Below are positions 40,400 to 50,965 of a stretch of DNA of 64,000 nt, piece after piece; positions within the stretch are counted from its first letter, which is position 1, and every line of letters begins with the position of its first letter. A program made the translations under genes and the position numbers. Under the pieces are notes generated by a model. It saw only the letters and a program-made list of their open reading frames with translations. It was not told the origin of the DNA and made no database searches. The DNA lies in NCBI GenBank assembly GCA_027604185.1, contig JADGKB010000007.1:186001-250000 (forward strand), written 5' to 3'. The DNA is from Boothiomyces macroporosus (lineage: Eukaryota; Chytridiomycota; Chytridiomycetes; Rhizophydiales; Terramycetaceae).

Positions 40400-41442
40400 A
40401 TGGTCCAACTTCAAGATTACGAAATCTATCAACTCGGTGACTTTAAACTCGAAAGCGGAATGACGATTCCAAAAGCATTCCTCGCTTACAAAACCTATGG
40501 CGATCGCTCTAAACCATGTGTCGTTTTCCCAACTTGGTACTCTGGCTCTCATCTCGACAATGAATGGTTGATTCATGGCAAAACACTTGCAAACTACTTT
40601 GTCGTCTGCCCAAACATGTTTGGAAACGGCTATTCTTCAAGCCCTTCCAACCAACCGGAACCTTACAATGGACCAAACTTTCCCAACGTTACTGTAGCTG
40701 ATAACGTCCGCGCACAACACCAGCTAGTTTCTCAACATTTGGGAATCAGAAAAGTGTTTTGTGTGCTTGGATGGTCAATGGGAGCTGGGCAAAGCTACCA
40801 ATGGGGAGCTCAATACCCAGACTACGTCGAACGCATTATTCCATTCTGTGGTTCAGGTACACTATCACTAATTAGCCAAAACTTCAGTCCATAATATCGT
40901 GTTTTTGGAAGGCCCAAAGAGCGCTTTGAAAGCAGATGCAGCGTTCCAAGAAGGTAATCACACCTAACTCAGGCTACTATACCGCTAAACCACAAAAAGG
41001 GTTGAGAGCTTTTGGCAGAGTATACGCTGGCTGGGGTCTTTCACAGGCATTCTACCGTGAAAAACTCTACTTGAAAATGGGCTACGCTTCACTCGAAGAC
41101 TTTCTCGTCGGCTTCTGGGAAGGCTACTTTTTAACCAAAGACCCAAACAACTTGTTGTGCCAGTTATGGACTTGGCAGCACGGCGACATTTCTCAGTTGC
41201 CACAGTATGGAGGTAACTTTGAAAAAGCACTGGCTGGAATTAAGGCTAAAGCTATGGTTATGCCTGGATCTATGGATCTGTACTTTCCACCGGAAGATAA
41301 CGAGTATGAAGTCAAGCATATGCCAAATGCTACCTATGTTCCTATTGAAAGTGTATGGGGACACTGGGCAGGTGGGCCAGGGACTAGCGTAGACGATGCT
41401 GCTTTTATTGACAAGCGTATCAAGGAATTCTTTGCTCAATAA
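40400..41442 (+). CDS. Homoserine O-acetyltransferase-like alpha/beta hydrolase
   Basis: Three exons, 40400..40856, 40876..40953, 40973..41442, with two 19-nt introns; 334 aa. The start fits the HAT family (GDFKLESGMTIPKAFLAYKTYGD). The nucleophile elbow is GWSMGAGQ, the acid is in MPGSMDLYFPPED and the histidine in VWGHWAGGPG. The typical oxyanion region WYSGSHLDN precedes. The length and the GWSMGA (not GGSMGG) elbow suggest a fungal HAT-like hydrolase rather than a confirmed methionine biosynthesis enzyme. The stop lies in CAATAAAC. Confidence 0.85.
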
Positions 41443-41483
41443 ACACAAAGTGCTTGCCTATGATTTATTAAAAAACTAGTGTA

Positions 41484-43613
41484 TTATTCCATCAAACTAA
41501 TCAATTGCTTGACATACTACTTTAGGATATAATTACCTTTGCTATTTCGTAGGAGCTGGAGGCAATCTGCTGTTTAATCTGCTTGCTGCCAGGTGAAACA
41601 GCCATTTGATCACTATATTCAACAAGTGACTGGTTGGCTCCTTTTAGCTTATCCAGCACTATTTCCCCCTGAGTTTGTAAATCTGAGGGTGCTCCTCGTA
41701 TAGTCGCACTGGATTCATTAATTAAAGTAGCGACAATCTTTGATATTCCTTCTATAGTTTGTCGGAACTCGCTGTCCACTGGAGTCGTCTGTTTTAATAT
41801 TAGTAAAAGTTTTTGGATTGCTTGGACAATGAGATCTGTTTGTTGTTCTAGAAACGTCTTTTTTAGATTTAAAGTACCTTTAGTTCACCCTTGTCCAGAG
41901 AGCCGTCGATAGATTTACCATTTGCTAGTGGAGACGCTGGTGCTTCAAATTTGGTTGGTGACTGAGGTCTTGTTGGAGAAGGAGGTCGCTCGTCATATGA
42001 ATTGATAGTTCTGACTAAATCAACTACAACTGAAGTTAAATCGCTGGTAGCAGTTTCAATATTAACATAAAAATCATCTTTAGGTGCTTCAGTAGCAGCA
42101 GCCTTTGCAATCAACATTTGGTTGGTCAGGTAGCTGGATAGCTTGGACTTTATCTGCGTAAGTTGAAGCTTTTCTTGCTTCGAAAGTCGCTTTTCAGACT
42201 CAAATCTATCACAATCCTCTGTTATCGCTTTACACGCAAGTACAATTTGTTTCATTGCAACCAGAATGTTGGTATTTGCTTGTTTTGATTGAGCTTCAGA
42301 AAGCAATTGGTTAACAGCAAGAGTATAAGGTTCTAGTTTTTTCTTGTCAAAATATCCATTGGACGGTATCTCATTCTGGAAATCAATATTTGGATTCTCT
42401 CTTCTAGACACTATCATTAGTATAAATTACAGCTTGGGTAGGAAGTAGGTTCCTTCTTTGGGATAGGATTAGAGGTTAGCGGTTGATTAGCCACGCGCGA
42501 CTCTAATTCACGATTCTAAATCAGATATAGATTACGATTTGTGATAATTCCGCAATTCTCTGGGCATTCTTTTGGTTTGTTTCTCGCAATTGAGCATTTT
42601 CTTTTGTTAACGAAACCAAATCATCTCCCAATTGCTTGTTTGAGTTTTTCAACGATTGGTTTTCCAAAGAAAGCTGTTTAATCTCTCCCAATAAATTTGT
42701 TGCTTCTCCTCGGATAGCATTAGTAATCTGATTAAATAAAAGGTACTTGTTGCTGTTCTTCTGCGTCTTCCTGCAGGGCACTCAATTCCAACTTTAGCTG
42801 TTCATGTTCATCATCCAATTTTCTATATTGCTGTTCAAGATCAGTGAATTTCTTCTGCTTTTCTAACAATTCCTGCACTTCCTTTTCTTTATCAGCATAT
42901 CTTCCCTTCATTTCTTCCAGCTGGCCAAGCAACTGCTGAACTTGATCTCCATTTCCAGTGTCGTTATTGATTTTTATTGGAGGCTGGATTTCTTTTTTCT
43001 AGCATTAAATAATAAATACATCAGTTGACATCATTCCACCCAAGTCAGCCATTAAAGAATCCAATGAGGCAAAATTAACCGGAAGCGGCTCTAATGAAGT
43101 CTTTCTATCTGGAATAGGCGGTAGCGCTTGCTGAGGAACTTGGCCATATGGATAAGGTTGTGGTGGCGGATATTGCTGGAACTGTTGAGGATACTGTTGA
43201 TATTGATACTGCTGGTCTAATAGCTGGGGGAATCTCCTTTCAATTTCAAAAAACACATCGCTAACCAATTCTTTGAATCTTCCTACTTGTAAGGAAGCCA
43301 ATTTCTGCCTCGCTTGGTTCCTTTTCGGATGGTACAGTTCATTAACAGACAAAAACGGACCCGCTACTTTAAACAGCATTTACAATTCTCCTTTAATCTT
43401 CTATTCAATTCGTCATAGACATCTGTCGATAGCTCGCTAAACTGATTCTTTGAAAGTCTGGTTAATTTTTCTCTGGCTGACGACCTGGTGTTCCCACTTT
43501 GGTTTCTCAACTGGGGCAAATCCACTCGCAAGAAATCTGTGAACAGTCTGTAATGTAACCTTGCGAGCTCCGATAGTTCCTGTCATTATTCTTTGGATTA
43601 CCATAGTTGCCAT
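41484..43613 (-). CDS. SPA2: Polarisome scaffold protein SPA2
   Basis: Nine exons, 43613..43602, 43579..43384, 43363..43020, 42998..42747, 42727..42536, 42515..42431, 42410..41878, 41857..41537, 41516..41484; introns 22,20,21,19,20,20,20,20 nt; 655 aa. Two Spa2-homology repeats lie at the N-terminus (REKLTRLSKNQFSELSTDVYDELNRR; RQKLASLQVGRFKELVSDVFFEIERR), then a Pro/Gln/Tyr stretch, a coiled coil and the conserved C-terminal GIT/Spa2-type helical region (VAMKQIVLACKAITEDCD). Spa2 scaffolds formins and MAPK signalling at growth tips. The first coding exon is only 12 nt (MATM). Two truncated paralogs lie upstream. Confidence 0.9.
43602..43613 (-). other. 12-nt first coding exon of SPA2
   Basis: It encodes MATM, followed by a 22-nt GT-AG intron (43580-43601) and then ELSELARLHYRLF. 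The neighbouring paralog has an equivalent 9-nt exon (MVI) before DLTELARDHYKLF, which supports both. Confidence 0.75.
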
Positions 43614-43878
43614 TTTTTGTTTGTGATGTGGCAAAATTAAAAATTGCTTTTGATGAGAAATTATCAAACTTGTAATTATAGACTATATTACTCTCCAATT
43701 TCTTTCTTTATCTGGTAATAAGCCATTAAGGAACCGAGGATTTAAAATTTCACAGTTTTAGGGGCTAATTAATGTATTAAGATTACTTGTTGATATTAAT
43801 TCGGAATCAAGACTTAAAGAGTTTATCCGGAATCAAAATGTAAGAGTGCTAATCCGAAAACCAAAACGATCAAACGAA

Positions 43879-44680
43879 TTATATTTTCCTTTGTATTTGC
43901 TCAATAATCTACATTAAATAAATTTACCTTTTGCTGCTTTTGGAGCGCAAGTTTAAGTTCCTTTATCTGAAAATTCATTTCCTTGTTTTCCCTCTTTAAA
44001 TATTCTACTTGCTCATGCTCCACTTCCAATTTACGGTACAGATTTTCTACATCAGAATAGCTTTTTTGATGTTCCAAAAGATCTTTGATTTCCTGTTCCT
44101 TGATTGACAACTTGGTTTTCATTAGGTCAAGTTCCCCCAATAACTCTATTATCCTATCAACATTCTCTGGTTTATCGGTCTGTTTCTCAACTATTTCTAT
44201 ATCTTGCTCTGCGTGTGGAAAGTACTCTGCTTCCTGGCTACAATTCTTGTCTAGTATAGGCAAATAGGACACTTTTGGGGGTATGGAAGGATCATGAGGA
44301 GGTACTAGTTCCGGAAACCTCCTTTCTATTTCAAAAAAGACATCCCCAACGAATTCTTTATATCTTTCAAAATCCAATTCTGATAATTTCTTTCTTGCTT
44401 GGTTCCTATTCAACAAGAACATTGTGCTACTGGGTAAATGCGGAGAGGCTATATTAATACAAGGTACAATCCTTTCTCAGTCTTCTTTGTAGTTCATCGT
44501 ATACATCTGTTGATAGTTCTAGGAATTGGTAAATTGTTAGTGTTGTAAAGTTTTCTCTTCCGTTCTGTGCTTCCATTCGCATGTGGGGCAAGTCTTGTTC
44601 AAGCACAGATGTGAATAGCTTGTAATGGTCTCTGGCTAGCTCTGTCAAATCCTTTTATTAACTAGAATTACAATCACCAT
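43879..44680 (-). CDS. Truncated SPA2-like SHD protein (paralog 2)
   Basis: Four exons, 44680..44672, 44651..44468, 44448..43928, 43908..43879 (introns 20, 19, 19 nt), 247 aa. It has two Spa2-homology repeats (RENFTTLTIYQFLELSTDVYDELQRR; RKKLSELDFERYKEFVGDVFFEIERR) and a coiled coil (LDLMKTKLSIKEQEIKDLLEHQKS), but lacks the C-terminal half of SPA2. It ends KIIEQIQRKI after the last splice. Such a protein could bind SPA2 partners or pair with it through the coiled coil without the effector region; this is inference. Confidence 0.85.
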
Positions 44681-44740
44681 CTTGAAACACCAAGAAAAAG
44701 TTGAAAATATTTTTGAATAATGCACTCTAATGCTACAAAC

Positions 44741-44800
44741 ATTCTCAAACCAATGCGATATGTATTCTCAAACCAATGCGATATGTATTCTCGAAATAAT
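44741..44800. repeat. 23-bp tandem repeat
   Basis: The unit ATTCTCAAACCAATGCGATA plus TGT occurs at 44741-44763 and 44764-44786 without mismatch, with a degenerate third copy starting at 44787. Confidence 0.93.
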
Positions 44801-44956
44801 GCGATTAATAACGATGGCTTGCACTCACAAACTATCTTCAACAATCCAACTAATAATCACATGTATAACTCGCATTATAAAATGCCATTTGTAACATAAT
44901 ATCGCTTTATTAAAATACCATTTTGCTGCATGTCTCGAAACAGTGCCAGCTAAAAC

Positions 44957-45657
44957 TCATATTTCCGCCCCCATCAATGTATTCATTGCGTCAATCAGCT
45001 ACATTACCAGTAATTACCTTTTGCTGTTTGTCTACTTGCTCAACCAATTTGCTTAGCACAAGATTAATCTCCTTGTTTTCATTCTTCAACTTTTCATTGT
45101 CTAATTTCATCTCTTGAAATTCTTTTCGCAGTTGCTGGTACTCTAGTCTTAAATCATGTGTTTCTTGATTAATGACTTTGTAAGCTTGTTCTTTGATTTG
45201 ATACAGAGTCTTGAATTCCTGCAGTTCTTGGCTAATGTCGGGCTTATACAAGGACTGGAACCGTCCAGGTATCATTACATGCTTGTCTGTCGAATCATCT
45301 TTCGTTGATTCTGCATTAATTTCGGGAAATTCCATTTCCAGCTGATCCTATATTAATTTTGGTTACTAACACTCGGAATTCATGCTCCACACAGAAATCA
45401 TCAATAAGGTCTTCAAATCTTTCTTCAGAAAGAGTCGCTAATTTCTGTCTCGCTTGGTTCCTAACTTGATGAAAAGATTCGTCAATCTGCAAGAACGGAT
45501 CCATGCATTCCTTGTCATTCCTCCTGTTCAATTCGTCATACAAGTCCTGGGAGAAATCTACGAATTGAATGTGGGAAAGTTGTGAAAGCTTTTCGGAGCG
45601 GTTTGGACTTTTCTTGCTGTACTTTTTAAATAGTTGGTATTGCTCTTGTAAATTCAT
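44957..45657 (-). CDS. Truncated SPA2-like SHD protein (paralog 3)
   Basis: Three exons, 45657..45367, 45347..45018, 44998..44957, with two 19-nt introns; 220 aa. It has the two Spa2-homology repeats (SEKLSQLSHIQFVDFSQDLYDELNRR; RQKLATLSEERFEDLIDDFCVEHEFR) and a coiled coil ending VLSKLVEQVDKQQK-LIDAMNTLMGAEI. The repeats are the most diverged of the three tandem genes. It lacks the short 5' microexon of its neighbours; the frame starts MNLQEQYQLF. Confidence 0.82.
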
Positions 45658-45991
45658 TCTATTCTAGTTGGCGAAGCGTTTGGCAAAGAAAGCATGTGGG
45701 CGTTCAAGGGATCTAAACAAGAACACTCAATCAATGCATTGTCATAAATGGCAAATGCTGCTAGTTCTCGAATAGTATATTAGTACTCGTACATCACAGT
45801 ATTTCTCGTATATCACCTTAGCGTAGTACTATCTATCAACTACAACATGAACTTGATAGTAACGTAAGATAACTGTATTGCGTTAATTGCAATGGCATAA
45901 ATAATAGTAATGGATTAATACTAAATCTATTGCATAAAAATGTGCGCCATGTTTTTAAACTGTTTCAGGACAGAAAACTGTTTCACTTATA
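45658..45991. other. Intergenic spacer
   Basis: About 335 bp between divergent genes with short AT-rich direct repeats (TAGTACTCGTACATCACAG-type near 45780). No gene is recognised. Confidence 0.45.
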
Positions 45992-46681
45992 ATGCAAAAT
46001 TTGATACTAAATGCTGGGTTTGAAGATATCTCTGCCCAATACTGTTCAAATACAACATGTATATTAAACAACACTATGGCTATTTATCCATGGACTACCA
46101 ACCATACCTTTGAACTATTAGACTACCCATTATTTGCATACGAGGGTAAATATGCACTTTCACTTAATACTGATTCCCCATATACGATCAGCCAAGCAGT
46201 TAGTTTGCAGCCTTTGCAGCAGTACCAATTAACATTCATGGTCACAAGTCAAGAAGCCTGCACTGGATATATAGGTGTAGGAAACGAACTGGTATTCTTT
46301 AACTGCAACAAAGAATTCGCTAATTGGAAAAGGGTGTATTATACATTTATCGCTTCTGACGTTAAATCTACAATCAATATCGGATCAACTACCAATGGTA
46401 GTAGTGGACCTATAATTGATAATGTTATATTGGCACCGCTACTGAGCACTAATTCAACTTCAAATCTCGATGGTACGAGTACTGGTACGATATTACTTGC
46501 AGTGTTTGTGATAGTTATAGTGATATTTGTAGTGTGTCTTAGCGGATGGCTTATTTATTATATTTGGGCTACTTCTAAATGGGAAGAAAGAGTAAATAGA
46601 GAAGTTGAAATGGAGGATATGGTTGATGACTGTGCCACACTGAACGAAGAACCTATAATTGTTCAGGTTGGCGGTGAATAG
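45992..46681 (+). CDS. DUF642-like membrane protein (copy A)
   Basis: Intronless, 229 aa. The N-terminal domain (MQNLILNAGFEDISAQYC, YPWTTNHTFELLDYP, YALSLNTDSPYTISQAVSL, YQLTFMV, NWKRVYYTFIA, GPIIDNVILAP) is DUF642-like. A single membrane helix follows (TILLAVFVIVIVIFVVCLSG), then a cytosolic tail with EMEDMVDDCATLNEEPIIVQV. No signal peptide is visible before the domain, although it contains N-glycosylation sequons (NTT, NNT, NHT); either the helix acts as a reverse signal anchor or a short upstream exon was missed. The tail is nearly identical in copy B. Confidence 0.78.
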   Translation: MQNLILNAGFEDISAQYCSNTTCILNNTMAIYPWTTNHTFELLDYPLFAYEGKYALSLNTDSPYTISQAVSLQPLQQYQLTFMVTSQEACTGYIGVGNELVFFNCNKEFANWKRVYYTFIASDVKSTINIGSTTNGSSGPIIDNVILAPLLSTNSTSNLDGTSTGTILLAVFVIVIVIFVVCLSGWLIYYIWATSKWEERVNREVEMEDMVDDCATLNEEPIIVQVGGE

Positions 46682-46931
46682 ATTTCTTTTTAGTGAATAT
46701 ATTATCGCTTCTATTATATGTGTGTAAATCATGGTTACCACCAATTAGTTCAAGATGAGTAATTCTTCAAGCAGAGCTAATCGTTGTAGGAAAACAAAGG
46801 TAAAGAAGCCAAGAATAACTAACAGGCACCTCCAGTACCAGTCTGCTGCCCATATCCTTTGCAATATGCATGAATTGGCAATATTTGGGTGGAAATCTAC
46901 CATCACATGACGAAATTGTTTTTTCAAAAAA

Positions 46932-47645
46932 ATGCAAAACCTTATAGAAAACCCAAGTTTTGAAGATTACAGTGCGCAGTACTGCTCCTTTAAACAGACC
47001 GTATGTGATTTAAACAATACAAACGCCATATATCCATGGACTACCAACCATACATTTGAGATTGTTCAATCGCCCGCTTTTGCTTATGGAGGCTCATACT
47101 CCATATCGCTTAATACAGATTCACCATACGGGATTAGTCAGACCGTCAACCTTACTCAAGGGCTGCAGTATGTTCTAACGTTTATGCTGACTAATGGCGG
47201 ATCTACACCTGTGACTGGATATATCAATGTTAGCAACCAAATTGGATATTTCAGCTGGACTGACGAAATGTACCAGTGGAAGAAAGTATATTTCACATTT
47301 ATCCCTCAAAGTTCGCTGCAGACAGTATCCCTAGTATCTACAACTACCGGATCTACTGGACCAGTGATTGATAATATTGTACTGGTGCTTGCACCAAATA
47401 TGACATCGCCTATCATTGCAGCTGGCAATAACAGTGTCACGCTGGCTATATGGGTTACAATCATCAGTATATTCGCTTTTTGCTTTTGCGGATCACTTAT
47501 TTATTATATATGGAATAGTACGATAAAGAATACTAGAAGATCTATAGATGTAGCACAAGCGATTGAGATGGAGGACGTAGTGGATGACTGCGCTACGCTG
47601 AATGAAGAGCCGCTAATAGTCCAAGTCTCTCCCAGTAATCAATAG
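46932..47645 (+). CDS. DUF642-like membrane protein (copy B)
   Basis: Intronless, 237 aa, tandem paralog of copy A: MQNLIENPSFEDYSAQYC, YPWTTNHTFEIVQSP, YSISLNTDSPYGISQTVNL, YVLTFMLTN, QWKKVYFTFIP, GPVIDNIVLV. It has a membrane helix (LAIWVTIISIFAFCFCGSLI) and a tail ending EMEDVVDDCATLNEEPLIVQV. The tail is better conserved between A and B than much of the ectodomain, suggesting a shared cytosolic partner. Again no signal peptide precedes the domain. Confidence 0.78.
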   Translation: MQNLIENPSFEDYSAQYCSFKQTVCDLNNTNAIYPWTTNHTFEIVQSPAFAYGGSYSISLNTDSPYGISQTVNLTQGLQYVLTFMLTNGGSTPVTGYINVSNQIGYFSWTDEMYQWKKVYFTFIPQSSLQTVSLVSTTTGSTGPVIDNIVLVLAPNMTSPIIAAGNNSVTLAIWVTIISIFAFCFCGSLIYYIWNSTIKNTRRSIDVAQAIEMEDVVDDCATLNEEPLIVQVSPSNQ

Positions 47646-47700
47646 TGCAGTTATTCTCAGACTAGTTTAATTTAATATAATTTTTTTTACTTTTTTAAAA

Positions 47701-48871
47701 ATGAATGTGATTTTACTGGATCCTTTTGAAGTCACTCTTCCACAAGACATCACTGCAAGTCTTACTTGCGATTACCATATCAACGTACTAAAGTTCAACC
47801 GAAGAGGAACGCAACTAGCAACCGGGTCGCAGGAGGGGACTATTTGTATATGGGATATGGATACTCTTGGAATAAGTATGGAACTAAAAGGGCACGTTCA
47901 ACCTATAACTTCACTATCCTTTTCCAGATGCGGAAAGTTTCTGCTCTCTTCTTCAAGAGACTGGAACGTTATTCTATGGGATCTGAAAAGCAAGAGTAGA
48001 ATGGATACAATCAGGTTCACATCGGCTGTTCAATTAGCAATTATTCATCCGCGAAAGAATTCGTTTATCGTATTGGCTCATATGGACTCGCCGTGTTTGT
48101 TTGTCCAGGAGGAGAGTCAAGATATGGATTGGAAAAAGGTCATACTGGAGACACCAGAGCCAAGGAAAGATACGCCTACAACTATACAGTACCATCCTAG
48201 TGGTAAATACATCCTTGTTGGAACAAACAAAGGGTTTTTACTCACGTTTACGGAACATGGAGAATACATTAAAGAACAGCGGATTTCTTCCTCTTCAATT
48301 AAACAGATTCAGTTCAACACTAGTGGTAGAGAGGTCTTGATTAATTCCCTTGATAGGATTATTAGAGTGTTTGGTGTAAAGGACACCACTCTACAAAACG
48401 AGCAAAAGTTTTTAGATGCTATTGATCGCATGCAATGGTCTAAATGCCATTTCAGTGCTGATGGAGAATATATAGCTGCATGTAAATAATATTAATGTAG
48501 CATGCGAAGTAGGACATAAACACACTATTTACACATGGAACAAAGCTACTATGAGCTTTATCAAAATGCTAGAGGGCCCGCAGGAGGGCATGAGCGATAT
48601 GACTTGGCACCCTACCAGGCCATTGATTGCATCGGTTTCAAATTACTATGGACATGTAAACCTTTGGCAACATATACCAACGCAGAAATTCAGTAGTTTT
48701 GAACCACTATTCACAGAGTTGGACGACAACATTGAATACATTGAGGAAGAGGATGAATATGATATAAAGGAACGTGTTATCGAAAAAAAGAACGTTTACG
48801 AAGAGGCAGATGTAGACATCGTCCAAGACGACTTGGTAAAACTAATGAGCGACACGGACGACGAAGATTGA
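47701..48871 (+). CDS. SWD1: COMPASS subunit Swd1/RBBP5
   Basis: Two exons, 47701..48481 and 48501..48871, with a 19-nt intron (48482-48500); 383 aa. WD40 repeats start with NVLKFNRRGTQLATGSQEGTICIWD and SLSFSRCGKFLLSSSRDWNVILWD. The family-specific end is restored by the splice: CHFSADGEYIAA-SCEVGHKHTIYTWNK, then LEGPQEGMSDMTWHPTRPLIASVS and the acidic ELDDNIEYIEEEDEYDI. Swd1/RBBP5 is a core subunit of the Set1 H3K4 methyltransferase complex; the acidic segment contacts the catalytic and Bre2/Ash2 subunits in known complexes. A poly-T run precedes the start. Confidence 0.93.
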
Positions 48872-48940
48872 CAATAAACATCAACTTGAAGTCAAAGCAT
48901 GACCTTGAATCAAATAATGACATAACTTTTCGCGTCTTTT

Positions 48941-49822
48941 ATGAACCTAATTATCAACGGGGATTTTGAAACAAATATCCCCAATGAATGCGATATATCC
49001 CTAAATTGTACCTTGAACTATCACTCACACGCTTTACTACCCTGGATCATCAATCCCGAAAACGCGACTATAAACTTGATAGGAACAGGGTATTCAAAGG
49101 CGTATACAGGCAATCACTCTTTAGATTTATCTTCAAATTCGCCATGCACTATATCTCAATACGTTACAGTTTTACAAAACCAAAGCTATACTTTGGAGTT
49201 TTTTGTAAAAAGTACAACAGACAGGAATGAATCTGGAGTTTATTGGATAGATGATTATCCAATACAAGCGTTTTATAGCACGAATACGGAATGGAAGAGT
49301 ATTTTGTATACGTTTATAGCCCTTTCCAATGTTACCATAGTTAATATTGGAACTATTTTACCATCCACTGGACCATTGATCGATGCTGTTACATTGACTG
49401 CAGCAGTGCCGACACCTTCACCCAGCAGCGCTCCACAATCACAACCAGATGCGTTACAGCAGGGCCTTGTGTTTGGTGGAATTATAATCGTAATACTAAT
49501 ATTTGTAGTAATAGGAATAGCAATACTATCCAAAAAACCACATGCGAAACCAGCAGAGAATCTAGAATCTGCAATAGGCTCAACGACAGAAATAGATCCG
49601 GAAGAGCCTAAACGAACTAGTACGATAGATGTACCTCTGATCAAAAAAAGTTCCAGTATACCTATTGATATAAATCGAATACAGTTATTTGCTGTCAACC
49701 CTGCAAATGCTTACAATGCTAATAATCAGTCTATTCAACTTATACACCCAGAGAATATTGAGCATTATTCGAGGATAAAGATCGAACAGTCAAAGTTACA
49801 AGATAAGCTCAATTCGCTCTAA
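48941..49822 (+). CDS. DUF642-like membrane protein (copy C)
   Basis: Intronless, 293 aa. The DUF642-like domain starts at the first residue (MNLIINGDFETNIPNECD, LPWIINPENATINLI, SLDLSSNSPCTISQYVTV, YTLEFFVKS, WKSILYTFIA, GPLIDAVTLTA). A Pro/Ser linker, a membrane helix (GLVFGGIIIVILIFVVIGIA) and a ~110-residue cytosolic tail without similarity to copies A/B follow. The tail has Ser/Thr/Lys-rich stretches (KKSSSIPID) that could be phosphorylated. No signal peptide is seen. Confidence 0.76.
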   Translation: MNLIINGDFETNIPNECDISLNCTLNYHSHALLPWIINPENATINLIGTGYSKAYTGNHSLDLSSNSPCTISQYVTVLQNQSYTLEFFVKSTTDRNESGVYWIDDYPIQAFYSTNTEWKSILYTFIALSNVTIVNIGTILPSTGPLIDAVTLTAAVPTPSPSSAPQSQPDALQQGLVFGGIIIVILIFVVIGIAILSKKPHAKPAENLESAIGSTTEIDPEEPKRTSTIDVPLIKKSSSIPIDINRIQLFAVNPANAYNANNQSIQLIHPENIEHYSRIKIEQSKLQDKLNSL

Positions 49823-49914
49823 TAAATTGTTATTTTAGACATATTTACATGATCTTTCTGCGCTCAAAATTTCACTCTGGTTGTATATAATTGAAGGCTG
49901 TTTATTTAAATAGG

Positions 49915-50334
49915 TTATGCTTCAACGGTAAATACCCAGTTCTTGCCATAGTTGCTGTCCCAGTGCGAAATAGAAGAGGTGCCATTACCGGTTGGAATAT
50001 CACAGATAAACCAGACTTCCAAAGAGCCTTCTTTCAATGGTGCAATATCTGGTGCAAAATGTTTGAATGTTCCATCAGCAACAAAGGCTAAAACAAAAGA
50101 ACTGTCTTGGCCGCCGTTTCTAATGTTTGCTTCAATGTAATTAGCACCGGCACAAGCGGAGCGGTTTAGATCATATTGAATGAGGACGTGTTCGCTAGTA
50201 GCTGCCAAAGTGCCTTGGACATCGGTAGTATAGTCGGCATGAAAGTCAATGTACACTGGGCTTTGATTGTAATGAATATCGATTGGGGTGGAATTGATCA
50301 AATTGAATAGAGTGAAAATCATTGCTGTTTTCAT
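49915..50334 (-). CDS. Small secreted protein, YDSN-family member 1 (diverged)
   Basis: Intronless, 139 aa. Signal peptide (MKTAMIFTLFNLINSTP), then PVYIDFHADYTTDVQGTL, LIQYDLNRSAC, a weakly conserved middle, LKEGSLEVWFICD and HWDSNYGKNWVFTV. Family features seen across seven genes here are a DY..D.QG strand, YDL.RA.C, an aromatic W..Y..N.DF segment, KGD.A.WF.C and YDSN[FY]G.N[WF]H.. near the end. The layout resembles bacterial DUF6209-type proteins; this is recalled pattern similarity, not a search result. Function unknown. Confidence 0.78.
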   Translation of the reverse strand: MKTAMIFTLFNLINSTPIDIHYNQSPVYIDFHADYTTDVQGTLAATSEHVLIQYDLNRSACAGANYIEANIRNGGQDSSFVLAFVADGTFKHFAPDIAPLKEGSLEVWFICDIPTGNGTSSISHWDSNYGKNWVFTVEA

Positions 50335-50965
50335 TTTGGTTTCTCTATTTATCCTGTCGTGCGATAGAGTCGGGACATTTCCATTTATATACAGTCAAAT
50401 GGTAAATGAATTCTTGTGCAAGGACGATAAGGAATGATATCAGCTGACACCACCTTTTAGCGGTTGTAATTGTTAGTAATGGGATACGAATGATGAGCTA
50501 ATCGTAGGGCGGGATTGCCTTGATAATGTGTAGGTATGAGCAAGTCCAAGTCAAGTAGAATCACTTTATTTTCATTTGTGGCCAGACACAAGCACCCTGA
50601 AATGAACATTAAATTATTCATCTCCATTTTAATCTGGTAAATGATGTACTACCATTCCAAAGGCCGTTTGACAGTAACTACCTTGGGATAACTTTACCTG
50701 CTTGTTTGTAGAAGCTCGTTGGCGATATTAGAGATCAGATCCATTAATCAGTACTGCTGAGCACCCCAATGGAAACTGGAAATTAAAAATGGACAGAATC
50801 GAAAAGCAAGACTCACTAAGGCTGCGGTTCAACAGGCAATGGGCAAGAATTCTCCGGCAAAACATATTCTGTCGTCAAAGCTGAGAGCCATGAAGCTCCA
50901 AAGTTGAACAAACACCTAGTTTTGGAGTGCCCAAATTTTTGAGCTTCGCGCCATTCAAATCTGAA
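50335..50965. other. Intergenic spacer
   Basis: About 630 bp between two divergent genes. A TATATAAA box (minus strand) lies near 50384-50391. No RNA or protein gene is recognised. Confidence 0.5.

Noticed and set aside
46745..46927. 60-codon minus-strand ORF with one hydrophobic stretch between two DUF642-like genes
   Set aside because: It overlaps the short promoter region of the next gene, has no recognised family and the opposite strand is also open; evidence is too thin.
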